From NCBI GenBank assembly GCA_030429585.1, contig JAUIEU010000001.1:1731994-1795993 (forward strand): 64,000 bases of DNA, in the 5' to 3' direction. The stretch is from a bacterium (GTDB taxonomy: Bacteria; Cyanobacteriota; Vampirovibrionia; Vampirovibrionales; Vampirovibrionaceae). Numbering within the stretch: position 1 is the first letter of the stretch; the number at the start of each line of letters is the position of its first letter. The position numbers and the translations under genes were made by a program. This document shows positions 27,514 to 34,940 of the stretch, piece by piece. The notes under the pieces are model-generated. The model did no database searches. It was not told where the DNA came from and was given only the letters and a program-made list of their open reading frames with translations.

Positions 27514-28289
27514 GGGTGATTGTGGTGCAAGGCGGTTTCGGCGCGGGTTAGCTCTCGGCCTAAATAAGCGGCATGGTCTAAGCGAAACACCAAATTGCGT
27601 TCAATTAACCCCATGTAAATGGCCTTGGCGCTGGTGGCCGCCAAGGTGGTGGTGTGCTGGCCTTGGGGGGTATAGTGGTGGCATAGCAGTGGGTTGTCGC
27701 TGTCTGGGTCCAGTTCAATCACCACATAGCCAGCTGGGTCGCTGGTAATGCTGCCATCGGCGGTAACAATGGTGGGCTCAACCGCGTCTTGTTTTAGGGT
27801 GCCGGTAAAGGCGGTGGGGGCCTTTGGCTGGGGTAATGCGGCCTGTTCGTTGGCCCAGGTGGTAATGGTCTCTAGGTGTTGTTCGCCAATGCAGTCTACC
27901 AAGGTAACTTGGTTGCGAAAATGCTCAATAGCCTCTCGGGTTAGGTTTTTTAGCAGGGGGCGTTTGCCGGGGGCATGGTTAATACGATGTTCATCGCCAG
28001 GGCCTAGGCCGTGTTGCTGCAAAGCCAGTAAGGAGGCCCCTGGCAGCCAGCCCACCGCCTGTTTAGCGTCTTTTCCGCACAACAAAATAGTGTTTAGCTG
28101 AGGCTGAGAGAGGGTAAATTCGATAATCTGCTCAATACCCAAATTTTCTGTGGTGAGGGGCAGCACGATTAGCTCTGCAAACCCCTCCATGGCTTGTAAA
28201 TGTGGGGCCAAGGTGGCCTGTAAATCGGCATCGCCTAGGGTGCAAATGGCAAAGGTGTGGGGGTAAATATAGGTCACGTTAGCAATCAC
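27468..28289 (-). CDS. MtrA-like / DUF4346 domain protein
   Basis: The N-terminal half (about residues 8-160) resembles the soluble domain of tetrahydromethanopterin S-methyltransferase subunit A: FAICTLGDADLQ, NTILLCGKDAKQAVGWLPGA with GLGPGDEHRI in order. The C-terminal half matches DUF4346, with DPAGYVVIELDPDSDNPLLCHHY and the strong end AIYMGLIERNLVFRLDHAAYLGRE, EQDAAI. Such two-domain proteins occur in cyanobacteria and some archaea-like pathways, with a role in corrinoid or methyl transfer suggested by MtrA homology but unproven. No obvious operon partner: it converges on dapA. Family recall is from motif memory only. Confidence 0.7.
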   Translation of the reverse strand: MIANVTYIYPHTFAICTLGDADLQATLAPHLQAMEGFAELIVLPLTTENLGIEQIIEFTLSQPQLNTILLCGKDAKQAVGWLPGASLLALQQHGLGPGDEHRINHAPGKRPLLKNLTREAIEHFRNQVTLVDCIGEQHLETITTWANEQAALPQPKAPTAFTGTLKQDAVEPTIVTADGSITSDPAGYVVIELDPDSDNPLLCHHYTPQGQHTTTLAATSAKAIYMGLIERNLVFRLDHAAYLGRELTRAETALHHNHPYEQDAAISLSTAAN

Positions 28290-28455
28290 CGTTATAACTT
28301 GTATTTTCGTCGTTAAATCAGTACTCCTTCAATCACGTATTGTTCTATACGCTCTTTCAGTCCGTTCTGATTTGCCTTGAAACTACGGCGTTCTTTCGGC
28401 CATTGTTGCCGCGCCTTAGTTTATTAAGAGCTCATTAAGGTAGTGTCTCATAAAT

Positions 28456-28490
28456 AAAACCCCCTACAGTGTTGGCCGTAGAGGGTTTTG
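28456..28490. terminator. Terminator after the ferredoxin gene
   Basis: AAAACCC-C-CTAC pairs with GTAG-A-GGGTTTT around a short loop; both strands end in U-rich runs. It serves the minus-strand ferredoxin and could stop plus-strand transcripts. The 225 bases between the two neighbouring genes hold nothing else I can name. Confidence 0.7.
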
Positions 28491-28514
28491 TTATTTTTTA
28501 AACCAGAGTTAAGC

Positions 28515-28757
28515 TTACTCGCTGGTTTTTTCAGCGTTCAGCTCAATGTAGCTTTGTTGGTCATCAGGCACTTCTGCATCCATAAAGATGGCGTTTACAG
28601 GGCACACAGGCTGGCAAGCGCCACACTCAATGCACTCATCTGGGTTGATGTATAGCATGGGCTCGTCGTCGTACTCATAGATACAATCTACAGGGCATAC
28701 GCCAACACAGGCTTTATCTTTAACGCCTTTGCAGGGCTCGGTAATAACAAATGGCAT
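28515..28757 (-). CDS. Seven-iron type ferredoxin
   Basis: A small electron carrier of 80 residues with a [3Fe-4S] and a [4Fe-4S] cluster. The first cysteine set reads CKGVKDKACVGVCPVDC, the layout of Bacillus/Thermus/FdxA-type seven-iron ferredoxins; the second is CIECGACQPVCP. The true start is MPFVITEPC, supported by GGAG about 8 bases upstream; a longer reading adds an unrelated hydrophobic lead. The C-terminus is acidic. Its redox partner is not evident; queG nearby is also an iron-sulfur enzyme that needs a reductant. Confidence 0.92.
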   Translation of the reverse strand: MPFVITEPCKGVKDKACVGVCPVDCIYEYDDEPMLYINPDECIECGACQPVCPVNAIFMDAEVPDDQQSYIELNAEKTSE

Positions 28758-28945
28758 GGGAGAATCTCCAAAAATAAGTATACAGACAGTGATAAATTCA
28801 ATTAGGGAAACACCTGCCCTATGGCCTAAAACCGGTTTGTCTGCAGAATCAAACGGCACCTTAAGGTAAAGCCAATGTGGAGATGTTGTCCTTCCTACCT
28901 TGTAGTATAGATCACTAACGTGTTTTTGTTCAATAGGTTAGATGG

Positions 28946-29971
28946 CTAATCATCAAGCCTAGTGCTGGATTGAGACTCATTCTCAATAAGGGATTGCTGG
29001 GTTAAGGTGGCTTGTAGGCGGGCCAACCCGGTGCGCCGTAGGGGAGAATTGGCAAAAACGCGGTTAAAGGTGTCCTCATCCATATGGTGGAGATTGGCAG
29101 GGTTAATGGTTTGGGCTGCCGCGCGCGGGGTAAAGGCAGGGTCGGTGGTGGGGGCAGCAAATGTAATGTTCCACGGGCAAACCTGCTGGCAAATATCGCA
29201 GCCAAAGGCCCAACCGTGCTGATTATTGGCAATCTCATCCGGAATAACCGTGTCAGCGTCGGCTTCGATGGTCCAGTAGCTAATGCATTTATGGCTATCC
29301 AGCACACCAGGCTCGGGGAAGGCATTGGTTGGGCAGGCATCCAGGCATCGGGTGCAGGTGCCACACATATTGGCCACCGGGTTAATGGGTGGAATGGGGA
29401 ATTCGATATCCAGCAGTAATTCGCCAAGAAAAAAGGTGCTGCCTAGGTGTTGATTTAACAGCAGGGTGTTTTTGCCTTGCCAACCCAACCCAGCTAGGGC
29501 AGCCAGTGGTTTTTCCAGCAGTGGGGCGCTATCGGTCACGGGGCGGCCTTGGCATGTGGGCACCCATTGTTGGATTTGATTGAGGAGCTTTTGCAGCCGT
29601 TTACGGATGAGCTTGTGGTAATCCTTGCCCCAGGCGTATTCCGCCACTTTAAGGGGCTGGGTGTGGTTAAGGTGCTCTTGGGCTTGGTGGTAATTAAGGG
29701 CCACGCACACAATGGTTTTGACGGTGGGTAAAATGGCTTGGGGCTGGGTGCGCTCGTCGGCATAACGCGGTATCCAGTCCATGGTGGCGTGGTAACCGGC
29801 TTGCAGCCAATTGTCTAGCCGGGTTTTAGCATCCTTCCAATCGGGGTGCCCTTCTAAATCCGCTACCCGAATAAACCCCACCGCGCCAAAGCCCAGTTCG
29901 GTGGCGGCGGCGGTAATGGCATCGGCAAGTGATGCCACGGTTGGCGTGGGTGGTGATGGGGGTAGGGTCAT
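28946..29971 (-). CDS. queG: Epoxyqueuosine reductase
   Basis: QueG reduces epoxyqueuosine to queuosine in the wobble base of certain tRNAs, using cobalamin and two [4Fe-4S] clusters. The 341-residue chain has the N-terminal corrinoid-binding domain (LGFGAVGFIRVADLEGHPDW) and the ferredoxin-like cluster region CGTCTRCLDACPTNAF and GCDICQQVCPWN, followed by a C-terminal helical part. LGWQGKNTLLLN, a conserved stretch before the clusters, is present. The gene is divergent from lpxI. Confidence 0.95.
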   Translation of the reverse strand: MTLPPSPPTPTVASLADAITAAATELGFGAVGFIRVADLEGHPDWKDAKTRLDNWLQAGYHATMDWIPRYADERTQPQAILPTVKTIVCVALNYHQAQEHLNHTQPLKVAEYAWGKDYHKLIRKRLQKLLNQIQQWVPTCQGRPVTDSAPLLEKPLAALAGLGWQGKNTLLLNQHLGSTFFLGELLLDIEFPIPPINPVANMCGTCTRCLDACPTNAFPEPGVLDSHKCISYWTIEADADTVIPDEIANNQHGWAFGCDICQQVCPWNITFAAPTTDPAFTPRAAAQTINPANLHHMDEDTFNRVFANSPLRRTGLARLQATLTQQSLIENESQSSTRLDD

Positions 29972-30100
29972 ACTTTGCTATGATAATAGAAAGAGAGGGC
30001 TTGGGTGTGCTTGGGTGTGCTTGAGTGGGCGCGGTGGTGTCCTTGTGGGATGATAGGGGGCGTTTAATGCGTGTAAAGCCCACTGGTTCACAGGTCACTG

Positions 30101-31012
30101 ATGGATAGTTCCTTGTCTCAACCACCGATTAAGCCCCCCCACGATGGGGCGGTATTGGGCTTGCTGGCTGGTTTTGGCGAATTGCCGTTATCTGTGGTGC
30201 AACAAGCCAAAGCGCTGGGTTGGCACGTGGTGGTGTTTTCCATGTATAGCGATAACCGCCGGGCGTTGGAAAAAGTAGCGGATACTGTGCTACCTATTAC
30301 GCCAGGGCTGGTCGATACCAATATTCAGTTAGCCAAACAGCATGGCGTTACCTATGGGGTGATGGCGGGTAAGGTGAATAAATGGCAGCTGTTTTGTAAC
30401 CCCCGCCTAGATAAACGCGCCATTAGCATTTTAAACACCTTGCGTAGCCGCAGTGATGACAACATGATGCTGGCAGTGATTCAGCTGATTGAGGCGGAAG
30501 GCTTTACCATTTTGCCCCAAACCGCTTTTTTGCAAGATCATTTTTTACCGGCTGGCCAACTGGCGGGCCCGCCCATTAGCGATGCCCTACAGCATGATAT
30601 CCATTACGGGTGCCACTTGGCTAAAACCATGGCGGGTGTGGACGTGGGCCAGACGGTCGTGGTGCATAACGGCATGGTACTGGCGGTAGAAGCCATTGAA
30701 GGCACGGATAAGTGCCTGAAACGTGCCGGAGAGTGGGCTAAGAAAAAAGGCGGCGTGGTGGTAAAAGTGGCCAAGCCAAATCAAGATGCTCGTTTTGATG
30801 TGCCGACGGTGGGATTAAAAACCCTAAAGGCAATGCAAAAAGCAGGTTTAACGGTATTGGTGGCGGAAGCAAACCAAACTTTCTTTTTAGAACCGGCGGC
30901 CATGCAGGCTTATGCCCATACCCATGGCATAACGATTACCAGCGTGGATGTGGCGGCAGTGTTGGTTGAAGGTGCCCCCGTTGTGGCTGCGCCTGCTAAG
31001 GTGGGTGTTTAA
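30101..31012 (+). CDS. lpxI: UDP-2,3-diacylglucosamine diphosphatase LpxI
   Basis: LpxI hydrolyses UDP-2,3-diacylglucosamine to lipid X and UMP in lipid A synthesis, the alternative to LpxH. The 303-residue protein has the LGLLAGFGELPLSVVQQAKALG opening pattern, YGVMAGKVNKW, SDDNMMLAVIQLIEAEG and the conserved C-terminal part with TVVVHNGMVLAVEAIEGTD. It overlaps lpxB as TAATG, so the two consecutive enzymes are translationally coupled. This pair is the best evidence that the cell has an LPS-containing outer membrane. Confidence 0.93.
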   Translation: MDSSLSQPPIKPPHDGAVLGLLAGFGELPLSVVQQAKALGWHVVVFSMYSDNRRALEKVADTVLPITPGLVDTNIQLAKQHGVTYGVMAGKVNKWQLFCNPRLDKRAISILNTLRSRSDDNMMLAVIQLIEAEGFTILPQTAFLQDHFLPAGQLAGPPISDALQHDIHYGCHLAKTMAGVDVGQTVVVHNGMVLAVEAIEGTDKCLKRAGEWAKKKGGVVVKVAKPNQDARFDVPTVGLKTLKAMQKAGLTVLVAEANQTFFLEPAAMQAYAHTHGITITSVDVAAVLVEGAPVVAAPAKVGV

Positions 31013-32205
31013 TGGCGTTGCGGGTACTAATGATTAGTGGTGATGCCAGTGGCGATGACCATGGGGCCCGTGTGGCTACCGCCTTAAAGGCCAAGCACCC
31101 GGATGTTATTTTAGAAGGCGTGGGTGGGGCAGCCATGGCCAAGGCGGGGGTAAACCTGCTGTCGGATCAATCCAACATGGGCAAGGTGGGGCTAGAAACC
31201 TTTTTTTCCGCCTTTTCTCACTGGCGCTTAGGCCAAAAAATTATGGCCCACGCTAAGCAATACCCACCCGATATGATTGTGCATATTGATTATGGGGTGT
31301 TTAACCTGTGGATGGCCAAGCAATTTAAGCAGGCAAAGCATCGTCCGCCCCATCAAAAAAATATATATTATATTCCACCCCAAGTGTGGGGGTCTCGGCC
31401 AGGGCGTATACAAAAAATTAAGGCCAGTATTGATCACGTCTGCTGCATTTTCCCCTTTGAGCAAGATTTATACGAAAAGCACGATATACCTGTTACTTAT
31501 GTGGGCCATCCGCTGGCCAGCCAGTTGCCTCCAGTAGCGGATAAAGCCGCTTTTTGCGCACAACATAATTTAGACCCAGAGGCCCCTATTGTGGCCGTGT
31601 TTCCAGGGTCTCGTAAGTTAGAAATTAACTATTTGTTGGCGCCCATGATACAAGGCATCCAACAGTTGCAGGCCCAACGGCAAGGGTTGGCATTACCCTC
31701 TGTGCAGCCGGTATTGGTGCAGGCCGGTAATTTGGATAAGGCATGGTTTGCGAAACAATTAGCCATTGCTATGGCAGGACAACCCCCTAGCCTGGTAACG
31801 GTAGTTAGTAGCGATGAACGCCATGTGGTGCAATCTGTTGCAGCGATTGGGTTGGTAAAATCCGGTACCACTACCTTAGAAATGGCCCTGTATGGCACCC
31901 CGATGGTGATTACCTATAAGGCCCACCCTTTTGCAGCGTGGCTGGCACGGAAATTAACCTTGGTGCCGTGCTTAGGCTTACCTAATTTATTAACGGATCC
32001 TCATCATCCGCCTATTGTAGAGCTATTGCAGGAAGAGGCCACGCCAGAGGCCTTTGCCACCAAGTTGGGCCAACTGCTCACACCAGAGCACCCCTTGCTG
32101 CGCTACCAGAAAGAGGCCTTTGCCACCATTCAGGCGGCTATGCCAACAGAAAATGCCGCCGCCAATGTGGCGAAGGTGATAACACAACTGTTACCAGCAG
32201 ATTAA
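31012..32205 (+). CDS. lpxB: Lipid-A-disaccharide synthase
   Basis: LpxB joins UDP-diacylglucosamine and lipid X into the lipid A disaccharide at the inner membrane. GT19 landmarks are visible: SGDASGDDHGARVA near the start, VDYGVFNLWMAKQ-type text (HIDYGVFNLWMAKQF), YYIPPQVWGSRPGRI, VGHPLASQLP, FPGSRKLEINYL and VKSGTTTLEMALYGTPMVI. Length (397) is normal. The stop codon overlaps the convergent low-complexity gene by 4 bases. Confidence 0.95.
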   Translation: MALRVLMISGDASGDDHGARVATALKAKHPDVILEGVGGAAMAKAGVNLLSDQSNMGKVGLETFFSAFSHWRLGQKIMAHAKQYPPDMIVHIDYGVFNLWMAKQFKQAKHRPPHQKNIYYIPPQVWGSRPGRIQKIKASIDHVCCIFPFEQDLYEKHDIPVTYVGHPLASQLPPVADKAAFCAQHNLDPEAPIVAVFPGSRKLEINYLLAPMIQGIQQLQAQRQGLALPSVQPVLVQAGNLDKAWFAKQLAIAMAGQPPSLVTVVSSDERHVVQSVAAIGLVKSGTTTLEMALYGTPMVITYKAHPFAAWLARKLTLVPCLGLPNLLTDPHHPPIVELLQEEATPEAFATKLGQLLTPEHPLLRYQKEAFATIQAAMPTENAAANVAKVITQLLPAD

Positions 32206-32744
32206 CTAGGCGTGCCGCCCATGCTGCTGAAGAGGGTCGGCAACATTTTCATTAAATCGCCGCCGCCCTCGCCACCAAGGCTGCCTAACAATGTGGGCAA
32301 CATGGCCATTAGGTTATTGCCACCACCGTTGTTACCTTGTTGGGCTTGGGTGTATTGCTGGAATTGGCTTTTCATATAATTTTCTACCGATGTTTTTTGA
32401 GCGGCCCAGAGTTTAGGCATCACGGTTTGAGGGCTCATCTGTAAGCCCATGTTGAATAAGTGACCGTATTTGGCATCAATAAAGGCGAGCTGTTGGTCGC
32501 CGCTCATGTAGGGGTTATTCATCATTTGCCAGTTAGGGGTACTGTTTAGGCTGCTGGCGCCAAACCCGGCAGAAAACCCACCGTAGGGGTTTGCTTGCCC
32601 GTAAGGCGAGCCATAGCTGGCGGATTGTCCAAAACCATAGGGCGAAGGTTGCCCGTAACCACCATACCCGGAAGAAGGGGCGTAGTTACCATAGCTGGCA
32701 GATTGGCCATAGGGATTCATATTAGGCATGCCGTAATAAGACAT
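32202..32744 (-). CDS. Tyr/Gly/Gln-rich low-complexity protein
   Basis: I do not recognise the family. The first 75 residues are a repeating Tyr-Gly-Gln-Ser-Pro mix (units such as YGQSASYGN and YGSPYGQANPYGG), like prion-like or phase-separating segments. A short ordered part follows (NWQMMNNPYMSGDQQLAFIDAKYG through SVENYMKSQFQQY), and the tail is Met/Gly/Leu-rich with two similar units (LMAMLPTLLGSLGGEGGG and LMKMLPTLFSSMGG). I start at MSYYGMPN because GTGGAG lies 8 bases upstream. It converges on lpxB. A surface, adhesive or scaffold role is possible but unsupported. Confidence 0.65.
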   Translation of the reverse strand: MSYYGMPNMNPYGQSASYGNYAPSSGYGGYGQPSPYGFGQSASYGSPYGQANPYGGFSAGFGASSLNSTPNWQMMNNPYMSGDQQLAFIDAKYGHLFNMGLQMSPQTVMPKLWAAQKTSVENYMKSQFQQYTQAQQGNNGGGNNLMAMLPTLLGSLGGEGGGDLMKMLPTLFSSMGGTPS

Positions 32745-32968
32745 TGGTTTGCTCCACATCACAGTTTTTTTGGGGGTCTAGGTAGTGGCATAAAACCAAG
32801 GTGTATTGTTATTATAATAATATATAAACAAATTGTTACAGCTTCGAGGACAAAAGGCCTAGGCTATATAGAGGGTTTTGGACAAAAAACGCTCCATATG
32901 GAGGGGCCATACACTACGGCGTGGCAGTACACTGGGGGTAGAGACAGATACCAAGGTGGATTGTGGTT

Positions 32969-34936
32969 ATGGGCAAGCAAAAAGCGACATCTAAAAAGGC
33001 AAAAAGCCGCAAAAAAACTGGGCCTATGGGTGCTAATAAACCCTATGGATCTAAAAGTGTGGCTGTACCTGGTGGTGGCAATGCGTTGCTGCAAGAAGGC
33101 CTGCTCGCCTTAAAACAAAAACATTACCCACAGGCCAAAGCCTTGCTGGGTAAGGCGGTAGAACAGTGGCCTAACAATACAGATATATTAACCTGTTATT
33201 TAGAAACCCTACAGCACGTGGGCAGTAAATCCGAGGAGATGGAGGCGACCCGCCAGCTACTTGCACTAAACCCAGGCAATGTAGGCACGGCCTTAGAATT
33301 GGCTAATTTATACTTACAGTTATACCAGTTGGGCCGATGTGTTCGCCTAGCGACCCGTTATTTAAAACAATACCCTGCGGATAGCCGTTGGGTAGTCGTA
33401 CTGGCAGAAGCCTACCAGCGGGCGGATCGCCCCCATAAGGCAGAGCAGTGGCTAAATGTGTATGTGTCATCACTGGGCCCCCGTGCCAAAGATGTAGTGC
33501 GGCATACCCCTAAAATTGCCATGTTACAGGCCAATATTGCCTTATCCACGAATAATTTAGAACGTGCTTTACAAATAGCGCTAGATGTAACCATTGCTCA
33601 CCCTAGCCCGGCTACTTATAGCCAGGCGGTTAATGTGTTTGTTCGGTCGGGTGCTTTGGTTCAGGCGGTGCGGCTGGCTAAAACCATGGTGCAGCATTTC
33701 CCTAAGGATAGAATGTTGCTTCAGTTTGCCCACGATATTTTTCGTGGTGTGGCGGATATCCCGGGTGGTAAGCCCCGCACGGTGCCGGAAACATTTGCTA
33801 ACCCCAAGCCCGGCACGGCAGATATTGTGATGATATCGCCGACCCACTTTTTAGAAAACGGTGGCGGCCATCACCCGCCGCAAATTGCCCGTGCCTTAGC
33901 TGGCTTAGGCCACCGTGTATTGTTTAACCAGGTACATGCGGCTAAAACAGCCCCGGCGGCAGATAAAGAGGCCATGGTGGTGATGGGGGATGTGTACCGT
34001 AACCTACAAGAGCTGCCTGTAACCGCCTTTCAACGCCAGGTATGGCAGCAGTATGTGGGCCAGGTTTTTTCTGTAGGGGATACGCCAGAGGCGGCACCGC
34101 CGCGCCCTAAGGTGGTGCTGGTGATGCATTGGTCGCCTTATATTTTATCTTTGTTGCCCATGTTTAAGGCACAGGGCTTTACGGTGGTGTATTGGTGTGT
34201 GGATGATTGGCAGGGCCTAAACGAAGTACGGTCGCCTTTAACGGTGGAAACCGTTTGCTGCCATGTGGCGGATGTATTATTGGCCACTGCAGAGCCCTTG
34301 GCTAAAAAGCTAAATACCATTGTGGGCAAGCCAGTTACCACGGTTATTCGTAATGGGTTTTCGCGTCAGCATTTTCCAAAAGTGGTTGCCCCTGCTCCGC
34401 CGCCAGCGGATATGCGGTTTGGTGAGAAAAAAACCATTGTGTATTGGGGTGGGCTGGTTCATCATTGGTTGGATTGGGAGCTGATGACACAGCTTGTGCA
34501 TCGCCACCCGGATTGGATGTTTAATGTTATTGGGCCGAATAAAGAAGGCGACTTAACCCACCCTGCCATAGAGGCGTTGCGGGACGCCCCTAATGTGGTG
34601 TTTTTAGGCAGTAAGCCCGTAAGTGAATTGGCTGCCTACGGCCACCATGCGGATGCAGGGGTTATCCATTTTAAGGTGAATGATTTAACGGAAGCAGTAA
34701 ACCCTGTAAAAGCCTATGAGTATTTGGCGTGTGGGTTGCCGATTGTGTCGACCCCTATGCCAGAGCTGGATGCTTTTCCGTACACATGGCAGTGCCAAAC
34801 GGTAGAGGAAATGGAAGCGGCGTTTGCCGCCATTGAAACCACACCGGCGCCGACGGAAGCGATAGAGCAGTTTTTAAATACCACCACATGGCAAGGCCGT
34901 GCCGAAGCGTTTTTACAGGCCTGTTCGCTAGGCTAA
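32969..34936 (+). CDS. TPR-repeat glycosyltransferase
   Basis: The protein (about 655 residues) has a basic start (GKQKATSKKAKSRKK), then helical TPR-like repeats (about 35-270: ALKQKHYPQAKALLGKAV, LLALNPGNVGTALELANLY), and a C-terminal GT-B glycosyltransferase (about 280-650). GT motifs are ISPTHFLENGGGHHPPQIA at the acceptor lobe and YWGGLVHHWLDWELM, GPNKEGDL, VNPVKAYEYLACGLPIV at the donor lobe, which fits GT family 1/4. Donor and acceptor are unknown. ATG start has AAGGTGG upstream. It converges on the glycogen-synthase-like gene. Confidence 0.8.
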   Translation: MGKQKATSKKAKSRKKTGPMGANKPYGSKSVAVPGGGNALLQEGLLALKQKHYPQAKALLGKAVEQWPNNTDILTCYLETLQHVGSKSEEMEATRQLLALNPGNVGTALELANLYLQLYQLGRCVRLATRYLKQYPADSRWVVVLAEAYQRADRPHKAEQWLNVYVSSLGPRAKDVVRHTPKIAMLQANIALSTNNLERALQIALDVTIAHPSPATYSQAVNVFVRSGALVQAVRLAKTMVQHFPKDRMLLQFAHDIFRGVADIPGGKPRTVPETFANPKPGTADIVMISPTHFLENGGGHHPPQIARALAGLGHRVLFNQVHAAKTAPAADKEAMVVMGDVYRNLQELPVTAFQRQVWQQYVGQVFSVGDTPEAAPPRPKVVLVMHWSPYILSLLPMFKAQGFTVVYWCVDDWQGLNEVRSPLTVETVCCHVADVLLATAEPLAKKLNTIVGKPVTTVIRNGFSRQHFPKVVAPAPPPADMRFGEKKTIVYWGGLVHHWLDWELMTQLVHRHPDWMFNVIGPNKEGDLTHPAIEALRDAPNVVFLGSKPVSELAAYGHHADAGVIHFKVNDLTEAVNPVKAYEYLACGLPIVSTPMPELDAFPYTWQCQTVEEMEAAFAAIETTPAPTEAIEQFLNTTTWQGRAEAFLQACSLG

Positions 34937-34940
34937 ACGG

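Noticed and set aside
29826-30125. Minus-strand open frame overlapping queG 5' end and lpxI start
   Set aside because: Overlaps two well-supported genes and has no protein-like pattern.
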